Assembly: GCA_030844895.1 (NCBI GenBank)
Contig: JAUTDX010000158.1
Coordinates: forward strand, 186,001 to 250,000
Source: Ambrosia x helenae
Lineage: Eukaryota > Streptophyta > Magnoliopsida > Asterales > Asteraceae
Direction: 5' to 3'
Length of the DNA stretch: 64,000 nt
A program made the translations under genes and the position numbers. Under the pieces are notes generated by a model, which had not been told where the DNA came from, ran no database searches, and saw only the letters and a list, made by a program, of their open reading frames with translations. Below are positions 45,611-56,217 of the stretch, one piece after another. How positions within the stretch are numbered: position 1 is the stretch's first letter; the number at the start of each line of letters is the position of its first letter.

Positions 45611-45908
45611 AAGAAAAAGGAGTAAAACCGATCAGGACACTGACGATCTTCATAATTCTAGAATGAAATTTGCTAGTTTCTACATATTCCTAATGTCATT
45701 ATATAATATATTTACTATTCAAGGATCTTGTAGTTGAAGAAACACATATGTGAAGCCATGATGACATGCCAAAAGAAGCAGTTGTTCTTCATAATGAAGT
45801 CCTTTCAAAATGAGCAAAAAAATGCCATTAGGTTTTTATAGTTGTGATTAGTATTGTTTGTTTGTTTGTGTAGTGACTATTGATTGATTTATATTTTGAT
45901 GAATGTAG

Positions 45909-45994
45909 ATAATTGGAGTGAGAAGGCGATCAAGGGAAAGACGACTGGAGCTGGTCGCATGAGGTATCTTTGTAATGTACCTCGCATAGAGAAG
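45909..45994 (+). pseudogene. RPL37: stray exon of 60S ribosomal protein eL37
   Basis: The 86-bp stretch is bounded by an AG acceptor (ATGTAG) and a GTGAGT donor and reads NWSEKAIKGKTTGAGRMRYL, then CNVPR. That is the conserved middle of eL37, which normally has [20 protein letters not shown]. The Zn-ribbon upstream and the C-terminal tail downstream are not found nearby, and basic residues are lost. It is a captured gene fragment. Its setting between a Helitron 3' end and another Helitron suggests Helitron capture, which is inference. Confidence 0.82.
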
Positions 45995-46708
45995 GTGAGT
46001 GTATTTTCTCCTTTTTTTTTAACCTTTTTTATCTATTTGTTTGGATAAAGTTGCTCCATTTTTATGTGAATTACTTGGTGTACTTCATATATGCTTGATT
46101 ATGTTTTACATTGTTTAGTTTAAATGTTTGCTAAATTTGTCAAAGAATCATAATATTTGTAATACATTTGATTTTTCAGGAAACTAGCAATTGTTTACGA
46201 AAAAATGAGAACATGATATTATGCTTGGCGAATATGGGGTATACGTTATAGAAGAGGCTTTAGTAGCCATGGATAGATGTGGTAAGTAAGTTTTTTGGAT
46301 GCTTTCATATGTTTACAAAATATACTCTATTGACATTTTTAAAGAATGTTTGAAAGTTTTAGTGAAGTCCATGTGGGCTATATGCCATAAAACAAAAGAG
46401 TTTTACATAAAAACAAATATCCTTACAGTTTTGTAATTTACATTTTTTGTGCGATGGAGCGGTTAAAACATGGTCTTGTAACTATCAACATTAGATCGTC
46501 TTGTAATTCACCTATAAGTTGGCACTATGACATGGAGCTAATATTGCATTTCTTAATTATTTAGCATTTTTGCCAATATAATGATGCAGATATTTTCTAT
46601 AATATATAAATGAAACTAATGTGGGACACATGATATATTCTCAGGCCATCTTATTAAGTATTTCCCGCTCATTTTACCGGGTCAATTAAATGGGTCATGG
46701 ATACTCCA

Positions 46709-47267
46709 TCTACTATTACATTATTTTTTCTCTCTCGTGTGCATAACACATGCACTTTCCCCATGATTTTTAAATGTTAATAACTTTTTTTTAAATGTCG
46801 TTTTTTTTTTGAAAAAAAATTACACCAAATTAATGAGCGTTTTATTATCTTTCCAACGAATACCATAGTGTTATACAAAAAACGAAAAAAAAAACGAGTG
46901 TTTTATTATCTTTCCAAATCAAGAAGTAAGAAGTAAAACATCTGTTGCAACCAAAATCTGTTTACTAAGGTATGTTCTAAAGCAGTGAGTCTGTTAATGA
47001 GATTTTTCTGAAACAGTTGTTGCTTCAAACAGATGATGCTTCAACGGTTTGCTTGCAATAGTTGTTTGAAGCAAACTGTTGAAGCAACATTTGTTTGAAG
47101 CAATAGCTGTTTTAGACAGATCTCTTTAACAGACCCACTGCTCTGAAACAGACCTTAGTAAACAAACTTTTCTTGCAATAGATGTTTGACTTCTTGATTT
47201 GTTCTTTAGTAAACAAACATTAAAAAATGATATAGTCTCCCCGTGCATCGCACGGGATTTCACCTAG
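46709..47267 (+). mobile_element. non-autonomous Helitron
   Basis: It starts TCTACTATTACATTA after an A and ends with the hairpin CCCGTGCATCGCACGGG, then ATTTCACCTAG before a T. Both ends and the A/T insertion context fit Helitrons. Internal sequence includes CACCAAATTAATGAGCG and TCTTTCCAACGAATACCAT, shared with the intron of the prolyl hydroxylase. Repeated GAAGCAA/TTGCTTC segments in 46920-47170 form an inverted repeat of about 200 bp. There is no Rep/helicase. Confidence 0.78.
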
Positions 47268-47730
47268 TAGAATTTATATATAAAGATTTTATTTTCTTGA
47301 TTTGTTCAAATTCCCGAATCTATTAATGGCTTTTACATGTTCTTATCTCGAAAGGTTTTTTGATATTGCAGGATTTCATGAGTGGATTTCATGAGGGAGA
47401 TGTACAAGTGTTGTAGTAGGAGAAATAAATGTTGTCTGTGTGTACATGAAAAAGTTACAAAACGCCTCGTCAAAAACAGATGACATGAAGATGCCATGTT
47501 ACTATTCAAAGTTCTCCTATATTAATATATAGAATGACCAGTTTTCAACTAGTTAGACAAAACCAATAAAAAGTATCAACACATTGTTTTATAGAATGAC
47601 CGGTTTGTTCGATTTTCAAAAATAAAGTTAATATCTACTCACACGATTATTGTTTTCCACCTAAACAAATGAGAATTACTATAACATGCCTTCAATTTTA
47701 ATCAAAACTAGTCCTTTGATGGGCAACTTA

Positions 47731-47923
47731 GACCACATGGAGTGGTAATATGAAATGGGCGTAGATTTTGTCAAAAACCTAGGCGTTTTTGGTGGCTTTT
47801 TGGTTTTGGTGTGGATATTTGAAAGCAATATTTGGGCGTGGAAGTTTCTTCTTTTTGGATGGCCAATCAATATTATCCAAGTGGAGTGAAGGGCGTGGAA
47901 TTGAGCTTCCACTATACCTGGTC
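47731..47923. mobile_element. PIF/Harbinger-type MITE
   Basis: The left end GACCACATGGAGTGG and the reverse complement of the right end (GACCAGGTATAGTGG) match at 11 of 15 bases. TTA flanks both sides (47728-47730 and 47924-47926). Short GGGCGT motifs are repeated subterminally. Confidence 0.75.
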
Positions 47924-47926
47924 TTA

Positions 47927-49380
47927 TGTTTAACTACTACAACTTTCCCAATAAACCTTGATAATGAACAACAAATGATAAATTATCAAAGTGATAACCT
48001 TTTTTTTGCTTGACCATGATCTCATAGAAAGTATGTAATTGTGGGTCGATAAAAGATCTTTTTCTTTGTTTTACACACATCATTAGACAGAGGTAATAAG
48101 TGTTTACCTTCACTAAAGTAGTACATGTTCAAGTCTCATAATGTTAGTGATGAGTTTGTGAATTATGGTTGCTTAGAATGTTTAAATCATTAAAATTACC
48201 CCTAAACACTGTAAAAGACATGGTTGAAGGTAGTTAGAGCTTTTATGAGACCAAGGCATTATTTTGGCCTATTCTGGGGATTGGCTAGATGTCCTACAAC
48301 CCACATTGGCGTATTCAAGTTGATCGAAACAAAAGATTTGAGAAACAAGGGTGGCGCCTTGGGCGCCACTTTAGGTGCCTATGGCGCCGGTTGATAAACA
48401 ACAATGCAAAATTAGGGAAAAAGTTGATTTGGACCAACTTAATTGGTGTTTTTTTCCCCTTTTCGAATATAATTATTTCTAAAGTGATTTTTGGGGACAT
48501 CCCTCCATGGAAGAGGAATCTGAAAGCAGCCACTTAGAGATTTTAACCCGAAAAATAACAGATTAAAGATGGAAGGCCAATCTACCCACGATCTTATCCG
48601 GGTATAGGGTTGTAAGTTTTAGGGTTCTATTTCTTGCGTAATTGGTTTGAATCAATAATCATTAGCCGCTTGGTTGCGGCTATATGTGACAATAGTCTAG
48701 TAACGACCTCTAGAAACAAATGGTGGTATAGAGATCTGTTGGTCCGTTAGAACCCATGAATAGCAAAAAAAATAAAAACAAATCGTTATTTTTATGGAAG
48801 AATGAGTGAAGATATATTGATTGGTATAAAAAAAATATAATGAATTGTAAATTAAAAAATGTCAGTTTAACTAATTTCAAAGAAAAATATAATACTAATC
48901 CTAATTGTCTAACATTTTAATGGGTCCGATCTCTTTTGCCCATTCAATTCAAGAAAATGCGTCCAACAAAAACGTTATTTTTTTCGATTCTGGAACTCGA
49001 CATTTTTCTCAATTATGAATTAAATGGATAATTTATCAAAAATTCAAAAAGTATTATAGAGTTGATATATTCAAAGTCCCTAAGTTGGACTGGTATGGGT
49101 ACATAGTATAGTGCAATCCAACTCCCACTTGATCCACTTGCATCTAAATTCTAAACAACAATCACTCCCCATTTTTATAATGCATGAAAAACGACCTACG
49201 CTAATATAAGTTAGTGGCCAATATATTTAATTACGGGTATGTTTGGCAAGGAGTTTTTATAAGCTTTAAGTTTCAAGCTTTTAAGAAAAAACTTCAACTT
49301 AATAAAAAACATTGTTTGGTTGAACGAGCTTGAAGCTTTTAGGTTGAGAGAAAAAATTGTATATTGAAAAGCTACTAGTA
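47927..49380. other. unassigned A/T-rich region
   Basis: I find no exon or bounded element. A GGCGCC-rich spot at 48350-48385 (ACCGGCGCCATAGGCACC on minus) is the only unusual composition. Confidence 0.35.
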
Positions 49381-49383
49381 TTA

Positions 49384-49698
49384 GGGGCTGTTTGGTAGCC
49401 TCTTAATGAGGCTCTTAATCATTCAGTGCTGAATGATTCAGCATTCAACGCGTTTGTTTCAGCCTCTTAATAGAATGGTTAAGGCTGAATCATTAAGACT
49501 TGGGATGTTGCTGAACCATTAAGCACTGAATCATTAAGCACTGAACTAGGCTGAACCTTAATGAAACTATCATACCAATGTGGAACAAGAAAACTAACCA
49601 TTAAGAGGTCCAGCTTAATGATTCAGCACTTAACCATACAAAACTCTTAACCATTCAGACCTCTTAATGATTCAGCACTTAATCAACCAAACAGCCCC
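49384..49698. mobile_element. PIF/Harbinger (Tourist-like) MITE
   Basis: The ends GGGGCTGTTTGGT and ACCAAACAGCCCC are perfect inverted repeats, flanked by TTA (49381-49383 and 49699-49701). The interior is made of repeated CATTAAG, CTGAATGATTCAGC and CACTGAA motifs on both strands. It appears to sit inside an older element (TTTGGC-type ends at about 49250). Confidence 0.88.
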
Positions 49699-49861
49699 TT
49701 AGCGTTTAAGAAAAATCTCCTACTAGCTACAACCTTTTAATGAGTAAATGACACAAACACCAATTCTATTATAAAAAAATAAAAAAAAACATGCATACAA
49801 GCTTTTAATCAATACCCATTTTGGTCATTTTATACATTTTATTAAAAGCTCCAGCTACTCT

Positions 49862-50745
49862 GCCAATGAAAGGATAAGGTCTCAATTCCTAACGCATAGA
49901 CGAACCCTACCCCACGATATCATCCTCATAAGCACATTCGAAATGATTTAAGTACAAGAAGATGAAATATCTCCGCGGAGCCTGGTCTCGACGGAGTTCA
50001 ATCCTAACAAAGATCACATGTGGAGTGCAATCCACCCGCGTGGGACCATGCGCCCAACTCAGCGATGATCTCTTGCAGACAAGTCACAGCTTGACGACTG
50101 TCAGGCCTAGCCCGCCACGACGGCGCGCAAGTAGGGAGGGTGCAACCCCCCTTATCCCCACTTGCTGCAAAGATCCTCTTTGTGTCAGACGTCACCTCAA
50201 ACAACCTTCTAGAAGGAGCAGGCTGACAGACTGACGCCGCCTGACACACTGACGCAGGAAGAAAAGATCCGCCCCCGGCCAGTAGCAGTTCGCCACGTGG
50301 ACCAATGGCAGGGCGGTATCTATTTCTCTCTCTCTTGCATTTATTACATCCAGTTTGCTTTATGTAATTCCTAGTCCAAATCTAACTATTTGGGCCGAAA
50401 ACAAACGCAAGCTCATAACCCGGGTCCAAGCCCATTTTCGAGGTTATGAGTAAATGGTAAATTGGTAACCGGCCCGTGTAACTCCTATAAATAGAAGGTC
50501 TCACCTCCTTCAACCAGATTCAACTCTCTCGAGAATACACTTACACTTACCAGGTCAAACCACTATTTTTGTGTCTGCTATCACACGTCTTTCGAGACTC
50601 TAAGCGGTCGCCTCCTTTCGTTACGGCCCTTTGATATTTACAGGTCATGGATCCAGCCACGGTGTGGAGCGAATGATTATATCCTGCAGCAAACACGAGT
50701 CGCCACCCCACGTACCTCCGGTGAGGCAAGTACTATTGCACTCGT
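49862..50745 (+). mobile_element. possible solo LTR or other G/C-rich insertion
   Basis: The stretch is much more G/C-rich than its surroundings and carries a TATA-like CTATAAATAG at about 50489, followed by CTCTCTCGAG and a conserved-looking 3' part ending near GGTGAGGCAAG. It interrupts an older repeat whose two halves (AGCTCCAGCTACTC and CTACAGCTACCAGC) flank it. I could not find a target-site duplication, so the class is uncertain. Confidence 0.35.
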
Positions 50746-50914
50746 TGTTTATTTAGCCAAACACCAAAATATCTTTAAAAAACTACAGCTACCAGCTACA
50801 GCTACCAACCAGCCACCAAGTTTTGGTCATGTTTTTCAGCAAACTAATTCAAATAAGGGACTGTGAAATAATTAAAAGGTCACTAAATATATTTGGGTTT
50901 TTGGATTTTAATAA

Positions 50915-53590
50915 CCTCGACTATCATGTGTTAGCCGCTGTCACTCTCAACTAAACACTTGGCCGCCACCATTCCCAACTTGTAACTTATTTACCCTTAC
51001 CACTCTCAACTTGTAACCTATTTTCCTCTACCACTCCCAAACTAACCAAACCCTAACCCAGTTTGAGAGTGGTAGGGAAAATAAGTGTTAAAATGTGGTG
51101 TAACATATTACAATTTAATATCCTAAGTTTAGTATTTTACAAGTTCTTTAATATCTTGCATAAGTGTATGTTTCAGGTCTGATAACATATTGATCGGGTG
51201 ATAAAAGAGTTGTTGGGTTGATAAAGTTTGTTGATTTGATATTGTGGAGTGCAGTCCAACTGATCATGTCCAGGAGCCCAGTGTTTGTTGTGATAATAAG
51301 CCCAATAAAAAGGAGGTTTTGGCCTTTGGCCCATTCCAGAATTTCACCTATGCTGATGTGGCAATCCAGGTTTTCACGTAAACTTAGATCATGGCCATTA
51401 ATCTATTTTAATCCTGGTCGTTTATCTTGGCAAGGGGAGAAGCTTCCAGATCATGGCCGTTAATCTATTTTAATCTATTGTGGAGTATATATAGATCTTC
51501 TCACACCTCTTTTGTTTTCTCCGTGTCTAGATCTATTAGGGTTTGTTGCTCCCTTCCGTTTCATGCTTGGTATCTTGATGATGGCACAATTATGGGAGAG
51601 GTCGAGGAAGTGGCTAAGGCTTTTGATATTATCCGAGCTGAGGGTCCGAATCTGGGCCTTACGCTTAATATTAAGAAATGTGAAATTTTCTGGCCATCGT
51701 GTAATGGGACAAAAGTGAAGTCTGGTTCATTTCCTAGCGAGATCGGGAGACCAGAGGGAGGTGTGAAGCTACTGGGGGGTGCCGTTAGTCGGGACGGGGG
51801 ATATATTGGTGCTTTGGGTGCTAAAAGGGCTCGACGGGCGGTGGATCTGATGGTTTCTCTGCAGAAATTGGGGGACCCCAAAGTGAACTTTTGTTGCTCC
51901 GTTCATGTATGGGTGTTGCTAAATTGTTGTTTGGTCTTCGGACATGTCAACCAGCCTTTGCTGATGAGGCCATATCCATTTTCGACAAAGGGCTTCGTGA
52001 AGCGGTCGAAGATATTGTGGTTTGTGGGGGCGTTCTTTGGGGATTTTCAATGGAGATTGACGTCTCTACCGATACGGTCGGGAGGTCTTGGCCTTTGTAC
52101 GGCGGAGGACGTGTCTGCATATGCCTTTGTGGCCTCTAGAGTTCAGTCCTGGAAACTTCAAGACCATATCTTACGAAACAGCGGGGTAGTGGGGATGGAC
52201 TTGGATTATGAGCTTGCCTTAGACAACGTTCGCAACTCTCTTCCTAATTTAGATTTGGGCGGGTTTATAGATAAAGACACCGCCCCCAAAAAACCTCAAA
52301 AGATTTTGGCGAGTGCTTTTAACTGTAAAACCCTCCAGACTATGGGAGAGAAGTTTGCCATGTCTCCGCGCCAGAAGGCGGTGTTTGAATGCCTCAAAGT
52401 ATCGCATGCTCAAGATTTCTTGGCTGTCCTTCCTATTGATGGACTTGGGCAACACATGTCAGCTGTTGAATATCGGGCTATCCTCAAATACAGACTCATG
52501 ATTCCCATCTTTCCGGTTGATGAGCCGTGTCCGGTGTGCAAAAAGGCATGTTTAGATAAGTTTGGAGAACATGCCCTTCATTGTAAGGAGCTGCCCGGAT
52601 TTAAATACAGACATGATCTGGTCAGGGATGTTTTATGGGACGTCTTACGAAGGGCAGGGATTTCGGCTAGGAAAGAAGCCCCGGTTAACTTTTTGACAGA
52701 CCCCCTGGAAGGGCGGTCCACCCTAAGGCCAGCGGATGTCCTCGTGTTCGGGTGGGCACAGGGTAAACATGCGTGCGTTGATCTTACAGGGGTGTCTCCG
52801 TTGGTTGGACTGCGGGATTCTGGGTTTGTGGCAGGGCAAGCAGTCTTGAAAGCAGAGTCCAATAAATTTGCCAAACATGAAGTTGCCTGTCTGGAGAACC
52901 AACACGTCTTTGTGCCCTTTGCCTTTGACACGTTTGGAGGTCTAGCGCCCGAAGCAATTCGGTTCTTGGAAAGAGTACAAAAGGTGGTGCAGAGTAACTC
53001 CCCTGCGACCAAGGATTCACGTTTTATTTTTAATAGGGTTGGTTTTGCTATTCAAAAGGGGGTTGCGGCGCAACTTGTAGCCCGTTTACCCGTCACTCAC
53101 TTGTAAATTTTGTTGGTTTTTAATGATAAATCAATTGTAAAGGTTAGATTTACATTAAATCTGATCATAGATCTTGTATCATTTGTATTCTCTTTCTTTA
53201 GATATGGATGAGTGTGTAATCAGTGATTGTGTGAGAGAGTTTGTTAGATTTATATCAGTTTATATCTGTATCTAGGGTTTGTAACCTGTTTGGTTTGGGT
53301 ATTATTTGACGCATTTCTTTGTTATTCTCTAGTATCATGTATTTTGACAATAAGTGTCACTTTTTTAGTGATGTGGCATGCCGACGCGGCACTTTTTAGT
53401 GATGTGGCGGCTGCCACGTCAACAAAAACTAATTGGGTTAGGTTCGGTTAGTTTAAGAGTGATATGGGAAAACAAGTTGCAAGTTGGGAGTGCCTGAGTG
53501 GCGGCAGCCAAGTGGTTAGTTGGGAGTGGTAGCGGCCAACACAGTGATAGTTGGGGTTATTAAATTCCAATAACCACATTTGAATTTTAA
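50915..53590. mobile_element. long-TIR element enclosing a reverse transcriptase
   Basis: The first ~120 bp (for example TTTTAATAACCTCGACTATC, CACTTGGCCGCCACCA) are repeated in inverted orientation at the right end (GATAGTTGGGGTTATTAAA, TGGCGGCAGCCAAGTGG). Identity by eye is high but not perfect. Only a weak 5-bp duplication (ATTTG) is visible, so the exact edges and the superfamily (Mutator-like is my guess) are open. The interior carries the reverse-transcriptase pseudogene on plus. A 28-bp direct repeat lies at 51386-51413 and 51449-51476. Confidence 0.62.
51565..53106 (+). pseudogene. non-LTR reverse transcriptase with C-terminal restriction-like endonuclease
   Basis: An open frame of 559 codons begins upstream at 51427, but homology starts near codon 47 at the catalytic YLDD box (codons 49-52). 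The N-terminal RT fingers are missing, so it is 5' truncated. The thumb-like region follows (GLTLNIKKCEIFWP). Near the C-terminus a CCHC cluster (C368, C371, H382, C386) is followed by RPADVLV (D437) and VDLTG (D452), then a Lys-rich stretch. This order, zinc knuckle then PD-(D/E)xK-like motif, is that of the restriction-like endonuclease of R2-type non-LTR elements. The coding sense jumps to another frame between about 51888 and 52027 and then returns, two compensating indels that left the frame open but the region garbled. It is inactive as read. Confidence 0.72.
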
Positions 53591-53934
53591 GATTTACTTT
53601 TTAACTTTTTATTATTAGTAGTTTATAAATTCATCGTGTTATTTAGTGATCCTATTTTTTTAGTGCTTCATTCATGATTGTAATGTCTGAGACTATGACC
53701 TGAGTAGACAAAACATTCTTTTTAAAAATAAAAATAAAAAACACCATAGAGGACCACAAGAGTAAACACTAGTGGGTTGTCCATTAATATTAGCACACTT
53801 GTCTATAACGATCGCCTTCATACGAATAAATAACAAATTTCTATTTTAAAGCGAAATCTCTTTAAAAGACTTATACGTTTAAATATGAGGTATGTTATTT
53901 ACACAATAACAAAAATTAAGTTTGCACAGCCCTT

Positions 53935-54265
53935 TACAGGTCGTAGAGGGCTCTACGGGCCGTAGAGGGTGTCAGTGTAATAAATGCTCAACCCTCTACG
54001 GCCCGTAAAGCCCTCTACGGCCCGTAGAGGTGGTTTGGTGGAGTGCATTTAAACCCTACATGAGCCGTAGAGGTCTCTACGGCCCGTAGGCCATACGAGG
54101 TACGAGGTCATTGAATGAAGTGTCTGACATTCAGTGTGTCAGTCTGAAAAGGCTAACCCTCTACGGGCCGTAGAGGGCTATACGGCCCGTAGAAAACCTG
54201 GTTGTTGGGAGCATTAAACCCTCTACGGCCCGTATAGGCCTCTACGGCCCGTAGAGGTCCAGATA
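53935..54265. repeat. cluster of CTCTACGGSCCGTAGAG palindromes
   Basis: Within 330 bp I count about eight full or near-full palindromes of the form CTCTACGGCCCGTAGAG (or GGGCC in the centre) plus several half sites. They are unevenly spaced, with ordinary sequence between. They lie just upstream of a Gag-like ORF and may be part of that element's leader or LTR. Single-stranded copies would form stable hairpins. Confidence 0.85.
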
Positions 54266-54380
54266 TATTCTTCTGCCTTGTCTTCTTTCTTCAGTTAACG
54301 AAAGAAAATTTAAAAACGCGCGCACAAAAATCCGATCGATTCCAAGCTACCACGATGTCTTCGGGTCACTACGGTAATGT

Positions 54381-54659
54381 TTGGATGAATGGGAGCATTC
54401 GTTTAGCCTATCTCACGTCACGGAAAGCCTTTTCGGAGCCGTGGTGGAACGTGGTGAGGAGGAGGTTAGCTCCGTTGTTCGCTATGGTGACGGGAATGCA
54501 CTACCCGATTTGAACCTGCTGCCCGATTTGAACCAGGAATACGTAGAAGAACCAGAGTCATTTTACGTGCCTCCGCCAAGTCATCCACAGTACGAATACG
54601 CTGGTAATCATTCGCACGAGGGAGGTGATAACGGTGGCGAGGAACCTGTCCCGGATGTT
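54381..54659 (+). pseudogene. truncated retroelement ORF (Gag-like start), uncertain
   Basis: The frame begins MDEWEHSFSLSHV and is acidic, with repeated LPDLN and a YEYAGNHSHEG stretch. It runs into the inverted Cassandra sequence and stops. It resembles the N-termini of plant LTR-element ORFs in style only; I do not recognise a domain. It may be the beginning of a Gag cut off by the Cassandra insertion. Confidence 0.35.
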
Positions 54660-54762
54660 TCCTGGGGTGTCACATTCACCCCATGTTAGAGTCTCATCGT
54701 CCCTGATGAGGTATGCATGCACCCACCATCCCGAACGGCACAGGAGTGGCTCTGATACCATC
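54660..54762 (-). mobile_element. inverted Cassandra fragment
   Basis: It consists of 15 bp of LTR start in reverse (TCCTGGGGTGTCACA), then 88 bp that are the reverse complement of the Cassandra interior at 55036-55123. Its primer-binding site is the intact TGGTATCAGAGCC form, unlike the forward copy. Confidence 0.85.
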
Positions 54763-54765
54763 GAA

Positions 54766-55393
54766 TGTGACACCCCAGGAAAATCCCACATCGGCCGTGG
54801 TCAGGAGAGATCCTTGGTTCATAAGTAATGTCTTGCCTCTTAAATCACCAACGCGTTTTGGGGCTTAATGTTAGTGGATGAGAGGAGAACTCCACAGTTA
54901 AGCGTGCTCAGGTGGGAGAAATTTTAGGATGGGTGACCTCCTGGGAAGTCTCCACTTGGGCAACCAAAAACAAATCCGTGAGCTCTGGATGGGCAAAGCG
55001 GACAATATTGGTGGTGAGAGGGGCGGGATGTTACAGATGGTATTAGAGCCACTCCTGTGCCGTTCGGGATGATGGGTGCATGCATACCTCATCAGGGACG
55101 ATGAGACTCTAACATGGGGTGAATGTGACACCCCAGGAAAATCCCACATCGGTCGTGGCCAGGAGAGATCCTTGGTTCATAAGTAATGTCTTGCCTCTTA
55201 AATCACCAACGCGTTTTGGGGCTTAATGTTAGTGGATGAGAGGAGAACTCCACAGTTAAGCGTGCTCAGGTGGGAGAAATTTCAGGATGGGTGACCTCCT
55301 GGGAAGTCTCCACTTGGGCAACCAAAAACAAATCCGTGAGCTCTGGATGGGCAAAGCGGACAATATTGGTGGTGAGAGGGGCGGGATGTTACA
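54766..55393 (+). mobile_element. Cassandra TRIM retrotransposon
   Basis: Two direct LTRs of 270 bp (54766-55035 and 55124-55393) start TGTGACACCCCAGG and end GGATGTTACA. They surround an 88-bp interior with a primer-binding site (TGGTATTAGAGCC, one base off initiator tRNA-Met). No protein is encoded. LTRs contain 5S rRNA-like sequence, the defining feature of Cassandra. The flanks (TCGAA before, AGTTC after) do not match, so the pair has lost its original target duplication through rearrangement. Confidence 0.9.
54896..54951 (+). repeat. 5S rRNA-like segment in Cassandra LTR 1
   Basis: GTTAAGCGTGCTCAGG and AGGATGGGTGACCTCCTGGG match the A-box and C-box region of plant 5S rRNA genes. The 5' part of 5S rRNA is lost, so it is not an rRNA gene. 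The segment repeats at 55254-55309 in LTR 2. Confidence 0.88.
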
Positions 55394-56217
55394 AGTTCCA
55401 CGGAATTAAATTTCCTAAAGAAGTGTGGACTTTGTCTCACATTTTCTATGCGGACGATGCATTGATCTTGGGTAAAGGGGAACATGGTAATGTGAAGAAG
55501 TTGGCAACTTTACTAAGATGTTTCTACCTATGCTCGGGTTTAAAAATTAATTTGAATAAGTCCAATTTATTTACTATTAGGATGGAACCAGAAGAGACTA
55601 AGAATAACACGTAGAGTTTGTGTTGTAGGCGAGGTAATTTCCCTTTTGAGTATTTGGGTATTGTGGTGGGGGCTAACATGAGACGTTGTTGCTATTGGGC
55701 TAAAGTTATAGAAGTTTTTGAAAAGAGATTATCGGGTTGGAAGGCCAAAACTCTTTCCATGGGAGATCGTATAACACTTATAAAATCAGTGCTCACCAGT
55801 CTTCCAATATATTAGTTTTCGTTGTATAAAGCGCCGGTTGGTATCATCAAGGTTTTGGAAAAAAATAAGAAGAGATTCTATGGTCGGGAAACTTAAATCA
55901 TCAAAAGATTCATTGGGTCTATTGGAAACGAGTCACTACTAGCAAACAGGCGGGTGGGCTTGGAATCGCTAACATAAAGAGTGTCGTTTGGCGAGCTAGA
56001 AATGATAAGATCTTCAACAATAAAACGCTTGTGGGAAGAAACATTGTCGCTAACATAAAGAGTTTGTCGTTTTTTTGGTTAAAGTATAGGTCGAAATTTA
56101 GTAACTTAGAGTGGGAAAAGTGGCGGAAAAACCCTTTGTATATGATGTATTGATATGGCGGCGGTCCTCGTTTTGAGGATTTGCGCTTTATGTGAATGAA
56201 AGTGAATCTAAAAAAAC
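55394..56217 (+). pseudogene. LINE ORF2 remnant
   Basis: It carries the RT palm motif YADD (IFYADDALILG), then LKINLNKSNLF, a stop and frame breaks, FEYLGIVVGANM, MGDRITLIKSVLTSLPIY, and GGLGIANIKS. After that the sequence jumps directly to the LINE C-terminus (RARNDKIFNNK, WLKYRSKF), missing the zf-RVT region. The 5' half is lost where the Cassandra LTR adjoins. The 3' end is near an A-run at about 56210. Dead. Confidence 0.85.

Noticed and set aside
52578..53012. 144-codon open frame on minus
   Set aside because: Antisense shadow of the reverse transcriptase/endonuclease pseudogene.
53935..54265. CRISPR array
   Set aside because: Repeats are palindromic, irregularly spaced and in a plant nuclear genome; there are no uniform spacers.
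54896..55309. 5S rRNA genes
   Set aside because: Only the internal promoter half is present and it lies in Cassandra LTRs.
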